Shown piece after piece: positions 33,519-44,219 of a stretch of 64,000 bases of DNA. Position 1 is the first letter of the stretch. Each line of letters begins with the position of its first letter. The translations under genes were made by a program, and so were the position numbers. The notes beneath the pieces were generated by a model. That model searched no databases. It saw only the letters and a list, made by a program, of their open reading frames with translations, and had not been told where the DNA came from. This stretch comes from Cheiracanthium punctorium (Eukaryota > Arthropoda > Arachnida > Araneae > Cheiracanthiidae), in contig JAWZYV010018244.1 in NCBI GenBank assembly GCA_038373885.1, forward strand, positions 744,001-808,000. The letters run 5' to 3'.

Positions 33519-34925
33519 TACACTCTATAACAAATAAATCGACGCACCAAGAAGGAGATGTCCGATTGAGACGAAAATTGGTGGATAAGAAGACAATGTA
33601 CAGAATAGTAAATGATTAAAATTTCAGAACAATTAAATAATTTATTCAAGGGTTACAGGAACAAGTTCAACAAAGTGTTGACCCGCCGCTAGCCTGGATA
33701 CAAGCTGCCACACGGCGTGGCATAGACCGATGAAGCTCCCGGATGGTCTCCTGCGGTATTTCTTGCCAAATTCGCTCCAATTGCCGAGCGAGGTCATCAA
33801 CAGTCCGTTCCAGATGCAATCGCCTTCTCATCATATCCCAGACATGCTCGATGGGAGAGAGATCTGGCGATCAGGCAAGCCAAGAAAGAGTTTGACAAGC
33901 TTGCAGACAGTTTAGAGCAACACGAGCCGTATGTGGTCTGGCATTGTCCTGCTGAAAAACCAGCCCAGGGCACTGCAAAAGGAACGGTCTCAAAACAGGT
34001 CTTAGGATGTCGTCCACGTACCGCTGTACAGTAAGTGTACCTCTAATGACGACCAAAGGGTCCGGATGTCAAAGGAAATGGCACCCCAGACCATAATGCC
34101 TTGTTGAGGGCCGGTGTGGCGTGCAATAGTGAAAGCAGGATCCCCCCTCTGCCCTGTGCGTCTCCAAACACGTCTTCGATGATCGTCAGGACACAGTTGG
34201 AAGCGGGATTCGTCGCTAAAGACTATACGTCCCCAGTCGGCATCATTCCAACCTGATCAAGCCCTGCACCACTGTAATCTGGCTCGGCAGTGTGCAGGTG
34301 TGAGTGGCAGGTGGCGTAACGGTCGGCGCGAGCGTAGATTTCGCTCTCTCAACCGTCTGTGAATGGTCATGATGGACACTGGTGTTTGGGTTGAACGTCT
34401 GATGGTTGATAGAGATGAAGAAGGCGCTGTGACAGCTGATCGGACCACCACTCTGTCCTCACGATCTGTTGTAGCCCTAGGTCGACCGCTACCATCCTGA
34501 CGCTGAACTCTGCCATTTTCCACCCATCCTTGCCAACATCTTCGAATCGTCGCTTCGCTTCGACTCAAATGACGAGCGATTCTCCGATTAGTCCAACTGG
34601 CCTCTTTCAATCCATTGATACGACCTCTGTCAAACTCTGACAGTTGTTCGTAATGAGCACGAATCCTGCAGAGAGACATTTTTTAAGTTGTTGAAAGGTC
34701 ATCTGAATCGCAATCAAACCGAAAGTTTTAACAACCGTTGAAGAACTGCTCCTTATATAGGTCTGCTGGATGAGCATTTCCGATGCACTAGAGATCAAAC
34801 TATGCATTCATTGGACACCAAATTTGAATCATTTGCATATCTGTTCAAAACATTCATGCATACGAAATTTCAAAGCAATCGGATGATTATTTCTTGGTGC
34901 GTCGATTTTTTTGTTATAGAGTGTA
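33519..34925 (-). mobile_element. Tc1-family DNA transposon, near full length
   Basis: TIRs TA-CACTCTATAACAAATAAA (left) and, reverse complemented, TA-CACTCTATAACAAAAAAA (right) continue as TCGACGCACCAAGAA on both, giving ~33 bp with one mismatch; a weaker subterminal repeat (CCGATTG...GAAA) follows. TA at 33519-33520 and 34924-34925. The 1.4-kb length and single transposase are normal for Tc1-like elements. Confidence 0.94.
33667..34679 (-). pseudogene. Tc1-like transposase, DD34E, lightly disrupted
   Basis: Begins at an ATG at 34677-34679 (MSLCRIRAHYEQLSEF) and ends at a stop at 33667-33669, spanning about 337 codons, full family length. In order: first helix-turn-helix (NRRIARHLSRSEATIRRCWQ), GSGRPRAT linker, second helix-turn-helix, catalytic Asp in FSDESRF (about 34210), MVWGAISFD, catalytic Asp in FQQDNARPHT (about 33940), catalytic Glu in SPDLSPIEHVW (about 33850) and a SMPRRVAACI tail (about 33710). 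Lesions: a frame change near 34255, another near 34060, and a TGA at 33871-33873 where Arg is expected. All three catalytic residues remain. It is younger than the copy at 16.3 kb, judging by fewer lesions. Confidence 0.93.
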
Positions 34926-35217
34926 TTTACTTCTTTCCGTTAAGGTTATGAAATGATATGTGTTAGTGATATGTACTAGTAACTTTTAAACTAAATAATA
35001 AAACACAGTTCTTGAATACGATCTGAAGCATATAATTGGATCTGTTTTTCAAAAGCCGCGGCAACTCACAATTATTTTGGCACTAGCCGTTTCCGGCGAC
35101 CAGTTGGTTCGCCATGTTAATAAATCTTGTTCGGAGAAAATCCCGTTTCTCACAGGCTTCCTTGGCACCGAAATCTCTCAGATTCTGAATGGAATTTAAA
35201 ATTAAGATGGTTACAAA

Positions 35218-35449
35218 CAGGGGCGGCCCTACTGTAAGTGTCGCCTCCTGCTAACGTAAACGTCCCCTTTTATGCTCTACTTAGGTTTTGAATTCGAAAT
35301 GATGTCCCCACGAAGCCGGGGGGAACAATGATGTCCCCTCGAATACAATACAATGATACGATGATGTCGAATGCAATACAATACAATGATGCCCCCTCGA
35401 AGCGCCCCGATGCGAAGTTTACCTTGCTTACCGTGTCGGGCCGCCCCTG
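35218..35449. mobile_element. hAT MITE with perfect 8-bp target duplication
   Basis: Ends CAGGGGCGGCCCTACTGTAA and, reverse complemented, CAGGGGCGGCCCGACACGGT. GTTACAAA flanks both sides (35210-35217 and 35450-35457). Same family as 15949-16072. Inside, a short motif (ATACAATACAATGAT) repeats around 35345-35390. Non-coding. Confidence 0.92.
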
Positions 35450-35457
35450 GTTACAAA

Positions 35458-36330
35458 AATAACCTACAAAAAGGAACAAATTATTTTCGTCCTATATTAA
35501 TTCTGAAGATCATCTGGATATATTGGCCGCTATCAAGAAACGGAAAAGTAACAAAAGAGGAAGAAAATCTGAAACACTTTCAGACTTTAAATACGCACTA
35601 AAGTGCTGGAACAGCTTTAGAATCGACCACCTGCCATTATTGACACCTTTGGTTTTTCGCCAAACCTTCGCCAAGTGCCGTGTTTATTAAAAGGTTTACC
35701 TTTCAGACTCTTGACGCAACTCCCGAGTTTCAGAATGCCAGACATCTTGTTTCCAGACACAAAAAACGTCGACAAAAAAATAATTACACTTTCATCTACA
35801 GTTACAACGATATCATTATCCAAGAGCACATAAAAGCACTATCGCTTCCTAATTTTTCCTCTTTTTCGTTAATTTTAAAATCACTTTTTTCCCCTACAAA
35901 AGCATTTTTATAACAACAATACGAACAGAAAATGTCAGCAATCCCTAGTCAACGCAAAACTCCCTAAAGCTTAAAATTAAAACTCTCCCAATTGATATGC
36001 CTTATTGTCTCAAAAAAGCCATTGCACAAATATATTTTATCGTAAAAGGCGTATTTAAAAAACTTAAGTTCACAACAAACTACGGGTTTCCATCAATAAA
36101 AGGCAGCTATCTTGTTTCTAAACACAATATCGTTGATAATAAGATGTATTTAAACAAAATTCGTCGTAAACTCATTCTTGAAATATCGATTTGCAACTCC
36201 TCCCTTTCCCAAACTTTTTCACTAACTTGAAAACTCAAACGTAAAAGGCCTAATCGAAAAAACTTGCCTTTTAAATTCCCGATGCAAGTACCGAAAATCT
36301 GATGTTTTATTTTTTAAAAGCTGCGTATTC
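35458..36330. other. Unassigned stretch, possible body of the repeat at 36330-36584
   Basis: Several overlapping frames (35680-35913 +, 35617-35829 -, 35997-36230 +) lack recognised motifs. The base composition is slightly less AT-rich than the flanks. It may belong to the retroelement-like tail that follows. Confidence 0.4.
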
Positions 36331-36584
36331 TATAAGTTTGCGCCATCTATTGACGGCCTTGTAAAACAACAAACTCAATTGTATTTTTTTTTTATATAAA
36401 AGATAGTTTTTTTTTTATATATTATGGATACAGTGTTTGTTTCGCACGATAAAAAGTAGCCTGTTTGTTAATCCAGGACTTTAACTGCCTTTATTCCGAA
36501 TTTCATCCAAATCCGTCAAACCGTTTCAGCGTGAAAGAGTAACAAACATACATACAAACATTGACATTTATAATATTAGTAGGC
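36330..36584 (+). repeat. 3'-end-like repeat ending TTTATAATATTAGTAGG
   Basis: Contains GCGCCATCTATTGACGG, TTTCGCACG, GAATTTCATCCAAATCCGTC, CAAACCGTTTCAGCGTGAAA and ACAAACATACATACAAACAT, ending TTTATAATATTAGTAGG. This block is familiar from many arthropod genomes as the end of an abundant repeat, probably a non-LTR retroelement. The superfamily is uncertain. A related but distinct end is at 61560-61675. Confidence 0.55.
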
Positions 36585-36797
36585 TATTCTAAAATCTTTA
36601 CATATCAATCTTGTATTTTAGCACAACTTGGGAAAGAAAAGGGCATTTAAAAATTTTTAAAACTCATTTGAAAAAAGATTTTTATGTTTTTGAATTTTTC
36701 TAAATTAGTGATTACTATAATTAATAATAATATAATTTTAATTAATAGTAATGCTTTCAGTGTTCGTAAAGTATTTTAAGTATACTAATATATTATT

Positions 36798-36840
36798 ATT
36801 CCCTATATTTAGTATACTAGGTATACTAAATATAGGGAAA
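36798..36840. repeat. Perfect 20-bp-arm hairpin
   Basis: TTTCCCTATATTTAGTATAC-like arms: left 36798-36817, loop TAG (36818-36820), right 36821-36840, with no mismatch. The surroundings are plain AT-rich DNA without a recognised element. Confidence 0.9.
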
Positions 36841-38019
36841 AAACTGAATTTTTCTTTAGCAGTAATTGAGTAACATTCTATTTTGCTACACAACAAATGT
36901 AAAATTTATTCTAATAATGACATTGTAATTAAGGGGAAAAGTATATTAATGTACATATAAACTTTATCGCGAATAACTTGCCGTTGAATTATAAAGATAG
37001 TTAAAGCGTTTTTTCTCTTAAAAATGGAGATCGCTAAGTAGCTGGACGTGTTCATTAAATGCCAATTTAAAAAGACGCTCTAAAAAGTTCCTGATCATTA
37101 AAATTCAGTAGAAAAATCCCGTTTGAGAATGTGAAGTTTAATTATTGAATCAAAATTAAGCCTCGAATTTTATTTTTTATCAGCTCTGTGATAAAATTCT
37201 CGCCTGTCTTTGGAAAACGCGAGTTCTTTTGTGTAAGACAGATTAGTTTTAATCAACTTTTTCCAACATTGCAAACCTGAACTTTTTTTAATCCCAGCTC
37301 CAAACTTTGTAATTTAGATTCAATTAAAGATTAAAAAAATATCTCGGATTCTTAAAGGCTCTAAAAAGTTAAACAAGATTTTAAATTTTTTCCCTGAATA
37401 TCTCGATTACGTATTCCTAAAGACAAGATGTAATTTGGATCGTTCAAGTGAAGACTACGTTAAAAAAAAAAAAGAGAAAAAAGATTGAAAGTGAAAAAAA
37501 AAAAAGTTCATAGACATAAAGAACTGCATTTAAAATTATAGACAAAGTGATTTAGAAGCTACATTGTTATATAGTTTTATTTAATGATTTTCTCGCTCTT
37601 CTGATCGTAATTAAAGTATGTTTTTTGAAATGTTAAAATTAGCCCAGTTTAAGAAATTACTGCGCAAGATTAAAGAAATGCAGTATTTTATTTACATTTC
37701 TAAATGCTAATACATGTCACTAGTTAAAATAACTGTCGGAATTAAAAAATAACAAAAGTTGCATTTGCAGAGTTCTGTGAAAAAAGAGAAACATTAAATT
37801 GAAATTTTTTAAATACAATTTAAAGACAATAAAAGTATATGAAAAAGTTTACGGACAATTATAAATTTTAACATTTAATACATGTTTTTTTAACTGCGTG
37901 TGAACAAATTTGAAAATTGTGCAAAAAATTATAACAGTTTACGGTTTATCAATGCAAATATAATTTAATTTTATAAGCAAGAGCAGGCTTACTCTACATA
38001 TTTATACACAATTTTTGAT
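36841..38019. other. AT-rich stretch, nothing recognised
   Basis: Only homopolymer A tracts near 37460-37505. No repeats or coding features were found. Confidence 0.55.
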
Positions 38020-38449
38020 TACATTAGTCCCACTAATCCGACCTTCTCATATCCGACATTCCGTACTATACGACGTCGGGTGAAATGACGGGATGCAGCC
38101 CAATATTACCCCCTGACTACAATAGATACAATAAAAAATTTCTTTTACTACTCAGAAGACCGAATTTTAAGGCCCTCGTATAATATATGGCCCTCGTAGT
38201 TTCAGGCAATACATAATTCTTTAAGTTCATTTCTTCAATCCATTCTATGTTTTGGTTTGTTGTACTCGCAGAACAATGATGTCTAGTTTGGAATGTGTAT
38301 TGTGACTGACATATGAATGTATTAAGTTCGAAGATTCAGTTTAGCTTAACATATAAGAATTTTTTTCTTGTCTCCTTCTTATCATTCGACATTTTCGCTA
38401 ATAAAACTCTCTTTGCCGGACCCTGTCGGATAAGTGAGACACTATTGTA
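38020..38449. mobile_element. pogo/Tigger-like MITE
   Basis: Left TA-CATTAGTCCCACTAATCC then GACC; right reverse complemented TA-CAATAGTGTCTCACTTATCC then GAC. The ATCCGAC subterminal motif recurs at 38036, 38057 and, inverted, at 38425. TA at 38020-38021 and 38448-38449. AT-rich non-coding interior. The 'ATCCGACC' type is typical of pogo/Tigger elements. Confidence 0.75.
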
Positions 38450-39465
38450 TTCATAAATCTGCTTCAGCATATTTTGGTATTAGTATAGCAAAGGCCTTTT
38501 TGTTGAATTTTTTACCAATATGCGTATGCATAAACTTAATATGTAAGGAAAAAGAAAATGAGTTATTTTTTAAGTTTGTTAAGTTGTGAAGTTTTTTTAA
38601 TTGTTATTTGTTAAGTTTGTTTTTCATACATTCTGAGGTACTAGATTTAGAATTCTGTAAGTCTATTGTGATTAAAAATGAAATGTAGGATCATCATGAA
38701 GGAAAAAAAAAATATTTTTTAAAAATTATTGTTCAGTTAATTTTTGTAATTATGAATAATAATGATGATAATAATAAAAATAACAAAATTAATAAAAATA
38801 TTATTACTGCCTTATATAAAAAAAGTTAAGTGTCAATTTTTCATACATGGAGGAGAGATATATTTCTCCCAATCCCCAAAAGCTCAACAATTTTCACGGG
38901 AAATTCTAAACAAACATAAGGTAATTGGAAAGAATGTTCAACCAAAAGTTAAGAGTTCAAAGGTAAAATTAATCAAAAACTTTGTAAGATAACACACACA
39001 AATAAGGTAGAGCATTATGATCATTTTGAGTGGTACAAAACGTACGCCCTTCTTCAATTCCAAAAAAGCTCCTCAATCTAATGCGGGCAGAACGTTAGAA
39101 CTTACTTTTTTTATGTGTATTATTTCGCAGTTTTTAACTAATTTTAAAAGGTAATTTAGTTCAATGCTCAAAGGTAAACGGCTGAGATGCATTTTGCTTT
39201 TAGGTGGACGTGTAAAGACGTTGTAGGAAGAACAAGTATTTTTTAATCATTCCCTGATTGAGGATTTTACACATGCAGAGTTTTTGCGAAGAGAGCTGTA
39301 CTTTGAATATGCAGTATGATTGTTTTACTTAGAGTTTAATTTAGAATAAATTTTATAGTTTAGTAGTCGAAATGTTTCATTTGGTTGGACTTAAATTGAT
39401 TCTAGATCACATGCTTTTTGGTTTTTGACTTCCAATAAGTGTAACGTAGAGTGCATCATTTGTAT
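38450..39465. other. AT-rich stretch, nothing recognised
   Basis: The plus-strand frame at 38762-38992 is Lys/Ile-rich with no motif. Nothing else was noted. Confidence 0.5.
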
Positions 39466-39927
39466 ATACACGGAGAAAAAAAATAACGCTCTCAGCTCTC
39501 ATCTAGAACGAAGAGATGGCTGTTTTCTGTGTCCCAAAATTAGAAGAATAGCTCGTAGAATTAATTATGTATGTATGTGATACACACAACTGCTATAGAC
39601 GAAATAGTAAAGAATTTCTAGTCCGTATTATTCTGGCTAATCACAGCAGAATGGCTAGTTTGTGTAAAGAGAAATTATCGGTCGATTTTTAGAGTACTAG
39701 AATTGTCGTTTGTGAGTCTACCCGTTAGCGTACGCAGCGATTTACAGATATTTTGATCTAAGTACAAGCACCCGATTTTAGAGGAGAGATCTAAAAACTG
39801 GGTTAGTGGGTTCAGACGTGTCTCATTCAATGATCTAGTATTTCTAGGGAGTACACAGACTCATAAATTCTAGTTTCACTATTCATTTTCTAGATGTTAG
39901 TGGCATATTTTTTTTTTTCAGTGTAGA
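39466..39927. mobile_element. MITE-like element with CACGGAGAAAAAA ends
   Basis: Left TATACACGGAGAAAAAAAAT and right reverse complemented GTCTACACTGAAAAAAAAAA align with a few changes, and both lead to CATCTAGAA. TA-type flanks are possible but not certain. Non-coding. Confidence 0.45.
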
Positions 39928-40188
39928 CATACTTGATTATAATTTTAGGATGCTATTTTTTTCTTTAAGCTGATGTTGCTAGCTATACTCTTATTAGCCA
40001 TTAAAAAACAAGCTAAAATATTACTATACTTTTCTTTCTTGAATGCCCTGCATAGAAATGGTTGCAGGGGAGCAGCGCTGAGAATAGATAAGAAATCTTC
40101 GACAGAGCATCTTAGGAAATATGGTTGTGAACAGGTTAAAACTGCAATTTCATTAATGAGATATATTGAAAAATATAGGTACTAAAAT

Positions 40189-41039
40189 TACAGTTGGCCG
40201 CAAAAGCTTTGAGACGATTTTTTTTTTCTGTCCTAACTTTTTCTGTAAGCAAAATTTCTTAATGATGCTAATCAGTAATTTGTAGCTATAGTACTCCTAC
40301 GTGGTGCGCAACTAATATTATGTGTGAAAATTGTTAACTAAAACAGTTACCAAGCGTGAATTTGAGAAGTTTAAAGCAAAAGTTTTGACACGATTCAGTT
40401 TTTCTGAACTTTGTCTGAATTAATCGTCTTAATCAAACAAATTACAGCAAGTATTGCATTGTAGTATGTAGTTGCAGATCTTTTTGCTTTGCGGATTGCA
40501 GCACATCGTCCGGGCATCGAAATATCAAGTCTTTCTAAGAGGAACCTAGGTTGTTTTGCCCGTTCGGATTAAAGATTCTGAAGGAGTTCTATTTTTGGAG
40601 AATGCCTCCGTTTCCGAACTTTTCTGCCGATGAGTTCCCAAAGGTGTTCGATTGGATCGAGTCAGTCACTCAAAACCTAGTGTTCTTGCTTGTAAATTGT
40701 TTTTTTACCCATTTCGGAGGTGTATTTTGAATCATTATTCTTTTGAAACATCCATCCACTAGGCTCCGCAAAGCAAAAGGATGTGGAACTACATAATAAG
40801 TAGGGCTGTATTTCGTTAGAGTAAGACGATTAATTTTGGCAAAGTTCAGAAAAACTGAATATTCTCAAAACTTTTGCTTTAAACTTTTCAAATTCACGAT
40901 TAGTAATTCTTTTAATTAACAATTTTCTCTCATAATATTAGTTGTGCTCCGTGTAGGAGGACTAAAATTACAAATTACTAATTTATAACATTTTGCACAG
41001 GAAAAACATATTGTCTCAAAACTTTTGCGGCCTACTGTA
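40189..41039 (-). mobile_element. Tc1-derived element with ~300-bp inverted arms
   Basis: Termini TA-CAGTTGGCCGCAAAAGCT and, reverse complemented, TA-CAGTAGGCCGCAAAAGTT lie at TA 40189-40190 and 41038-41039. The arms stay homologous inward to about 40500 and 40755 (blocks ATTCAGTTTTTCTGAACTTT, TTAATCGTCTTA, TTTTGCTTTGCGG), leaving only ~255 bp between them. The left arm therefore includes the transposase 3' end, and the right arm is a second, inverted copy of it. This is a fold-back-like derivative of a Tc1-type element. Confidence 0.85.
40430..40710 (-). pseudogene. Tc1-type transposase C-terminal remnant
   Basis: The minus strand reads LDPIEHLWELIGRKVRKRRH (about 40670-40610; the Glu in IEHLW is the third catalytic residue), a stop near 40570, then RLDISMPGRCAAIRKAK (about 40520) and further residues to about 40450. 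The upstream two thirds of the gene, with both catalytic Asp residues, are absent. It cannot be active and would rely on transposase in trans. Confidence 0.8.
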
Positions 41040-42589
41040 ACTAATTAATTTTTGAAGTAACTTTTTTTAATATCTCGCAAAAGTTGCATTCAAATAATCT
41101 TTCAGAGTCAGGTTTAAAAAAATAAATAAAACAGATTTAATTAACCAAAATCAGAAATATTTCAACATTCGATCTATTTCGATCTATCGCAAATATCAAA
41201 GTGTCCTAGAACACTATCAGTTTCCGAAATAAGAATTTTTTTCTAGGGTTGAAATAATAAAAAGAGTAGATTTTAAGAGAAGATTTTAAGTTCAGAATAA
41301 ATTTTACTCCGATTCTACTCAATACAGTCTATCTATCTAATAATTTAAGATTTCCATATCCGCTGGAGGGCATATTCCTGTTTTTACATAAGTTTCCATT
41401 GAATATATTATAAGCTATCAGGAAAGGATATCCAAAGCGAAAAATTCATCTTTCCATATATATATATATATATATATTGTTAAGCCTTCTATAGCATTCA
41501 TGGAAAGCATAAAGCGATAACGAAGCAAATAAAGTTTTCATTTACTATACCTGCGAAAGTATTCCCACAGTACTCTTTCAAATAAACAAAGTGCAAAATG
41601 AGATATATTTACTCAAGGATAGAATTTTATAGAAAGTATTGTGCGAGATAAAATATGAAGCAGTATTTCTTTTGCAAGAAAAATATGAAGCTCTGGGATA
41701 TCTGAATGAATAGCAGCCATTTGTGGCCGTAATGAAGTTTTCTAAAAACTCTCTTCCGAAGTTTTCCCAATCATGCAAACTGTATTGGGCTACAAAAAGT
41801 TACAAATAATTACCCCGAAGAAGATTATTTCACTACGAAAAATATATGGGTTCCAGGGAAATTAGTAATTCTTTTTTAATTCGTACGGGAAATAACAATT
41901 TCAAGATATCACTGAAAGAAGCTTTTGAGACAAAAAAAGAAAAAAAAATTCGCCTGAAAATTCTGAAGAATTTATGTTTTATAAAAACGGAATTTTAAAG
42001 GAGGAGAATTCTTAAGAAAGTACGTAAAATAGTCATTATGTACAGTATGGACGTTGTTTAATATTTTTTGCAGCGAGATAAAATTTATAAGATAAAGAAA
42101 TTACAAAAAAAAGGGGAGGGGGGGGGCAAGGAGAAATAAAATGAGGCAAACACGCGACAGGCAAGAAAAGTCTTCGAATCTTTTCTAGGTATTCACTGTC
42201 GAATATAAGCTTGCTTCCATATTTTATGTAAATGCAGATTTGAAAATTCTGAAATATTTACTATTAGGAAAGAAAAAAATCTCTGTTTTAATTTTATTTA
42301 ATGATAAAAAAAAATCTGAATAAATTACACCCAAACCAATCACTACTAAAAAAATCTAGAATTTTTTTTCTAAAGTTCCTAAGTCTAGAAACATTTAATT
42401 TTTTTTCTCAAACTTACTCTGATATCTCTTATAATGATTTTGTGATAAAGCTTCACACAAAAACAATCGGATCAATAAATTGTCTTTCAATTCAATTTAA
42501 TTTTATTTAACTCCTGAATGACTTGAAAAAAAAATTGCACACTTTATGAAGGTATTTTTTAACCGAACTTGTGATATTTAGTAGAGACG
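41040..42589. other. AT-rich stretch with microsatellite
   Basis: (AT)n lies at about 41456-41477 and a G run at 42117-42127. No coding feature or paired inverted repeat was seen. Confidence 0.5.
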
Positions 42590-42991
42590 AAACGGGTTCA
42601 GCCAGATCCGCCCCGCAGCTGGCTGTGCCGCATAGCCAGCTGCGTCAAAAAAGGGTCTCTAGTTCTGTGGCACGCGATGAACATTTCGATCGTCCGCCAT
42701 CTTGCTGGTAGTTAAGTCGAGCGATGGTAACGGCTGCTCTTTCTTCAGCATTGGGCAATCTATCCAGCTGTTCTCTCATTCTTCCATTTTTCAGTAGATT
42801 CAGTGCTGTTAAAAATAATCGTGACAACTTTTTTACGGGAAATGACGTGCTAAAAAGTAAAGCATTCTCGTGGAGCTATGTCACCCGCAACTACTTTTAT
42901 AGAAATCAAATCTATACTTCGTGACTGGCAACAGTCAAAACGTCAGAATTTAGTGTTCCCAGAGTGGGAACACTGCGCGTTTAAGGGTTAA
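42590..42991 (+). mobile_element. TTAA-type MITE, copy C
   Basis: Matches copies A and B from GGTCTCTAG through GCGATGGTAACGGCTGC to the terminus ACTGCGCGTTTAAGGG plus TTAA (42988-42991). A 9-bp-arm hairpin, CAGCTGGCT...AGCCAGCTG, lies at 42616-42642. The left terminus is not clear. On the minus strand a frame at 42645-42827 reads QLDRLPNAEERAAVTIARLN, also largely open in copy A (QLDRLPNAEKRAAVAIARFN), perhaps a coding relic. Confidence 0.72.
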
Positions 42992-43505
42992 GCATTCCAA
43001 TATAGCGGTCGCGAAAGTGAGAGAGTACGGCCTGAAAGTTACATATTTTTTAAGGATAAGTAGGCTCTTATTATTATTTTTTTTTCGGTTCGATTAATCA
43101 TCAGTTTTCATCACAGTATTCCAAATTGTTATAAATCTGCTCTGGACAAAATTAATGCAATCAATTTACATATAAAATCTAAAGGGAAAAGAAAAAGACT
43201 CTGCGCTCAGACTCAGTCCATGATTTCATACACGTTTTTTTTTTTTTTACTCTCGGAAATAAAAGGAGCTGAAAATAGCAAAATATCGCTTAGAAACGAG
43301 GGACCTGGCGGATTTTCAGATTTTTAAAGTAGCACAGACTGTTTCTTTATATTTTTATACATAATTATGAAACATTTCAAGCGGATCGTATAAACGGTGT
43401 AGATGTTATTACGCTTTTTCTGATTTTTAATCTTTTTTGAACTTTTTAATCTTCTTGGAGTAATGGCGGTGAAATATTTATATTGAAGTGGCTGCCCGGA
43501 ATGGT

Positions 43506-44219
43506 TACAGTGTGAGTCCGGGATCAGCGTAACTATATAGTAGGATAGGTGGGCATGTAAATTGAAAAACTGTTCAAAATAATGTAGAAAATAAAAACTA
43601 CATCAAGAAAAAAATTCTCTCTGAAAATTTCAAAAAGATACACTTTTTAAATTTGTATACGATCCCCTTAAAAAGAAATTCCCAGTTAGTAAAATGTGCC
43701 CCATATACAAATAAGGCAACTTACAAAATTTGAGAATTATATCCTAAAAAGTGTCAGAAATATGAAGATAAATAGTATATGCTGACTGAAACCACTTTTG
43801 GCCCTCGAAGGGGAAAAAAAAATCACGTCGGATGATCGCATTTTAGATGCCGTGCAAAAACTATGAAAGAAAATCGTTTCTTACACTCTAGCATTAAGCG
43901 TTCCCATTAAAATTCATGTACAGCCCTGATTATCTCTCTTTTTAAAGATATCTCTGAGACGTTATTTACGACGAAAGGCTTAAACTTTGTGCATCACCTC
44001 ATTAGTGTGTGTAGTCCATTTTACTAACTGGGAATTTTTTTGCACGGGGGCTGTATACAAATTTCAAAAGTTTAACTTTTTTGAAAATCAACAAGAAGAA
44101 TTTTTTCTTGACACAGTCTTTTTTTTTTCTTAACTTATAATTTTTTCGATTTACATTCACCACTTATCTCTAACAGATAAAGAATTTAAGCGTGCTCCAC
44201 CTTTTTGGGACTCCCTGTA
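43506..44219. mobile_element. Long-TIR MITE (~710 bp), TA target
   Basis: Right end reverse complemented TA-CAGGGAGTCCCAAAAAGG; left end TA-CAGTGTGAGTCCGGGATC. The inverted arms are about 200 bp (to roughly 43705 and 44015), with matching blocks TTTGTATAC and TTCCCAGTTAGTAAAATG. TA at 43506-43507 and 44218-44219. No transposase. Terminal sequence is related to the element at 1232-1862. Confidence 0.78.
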
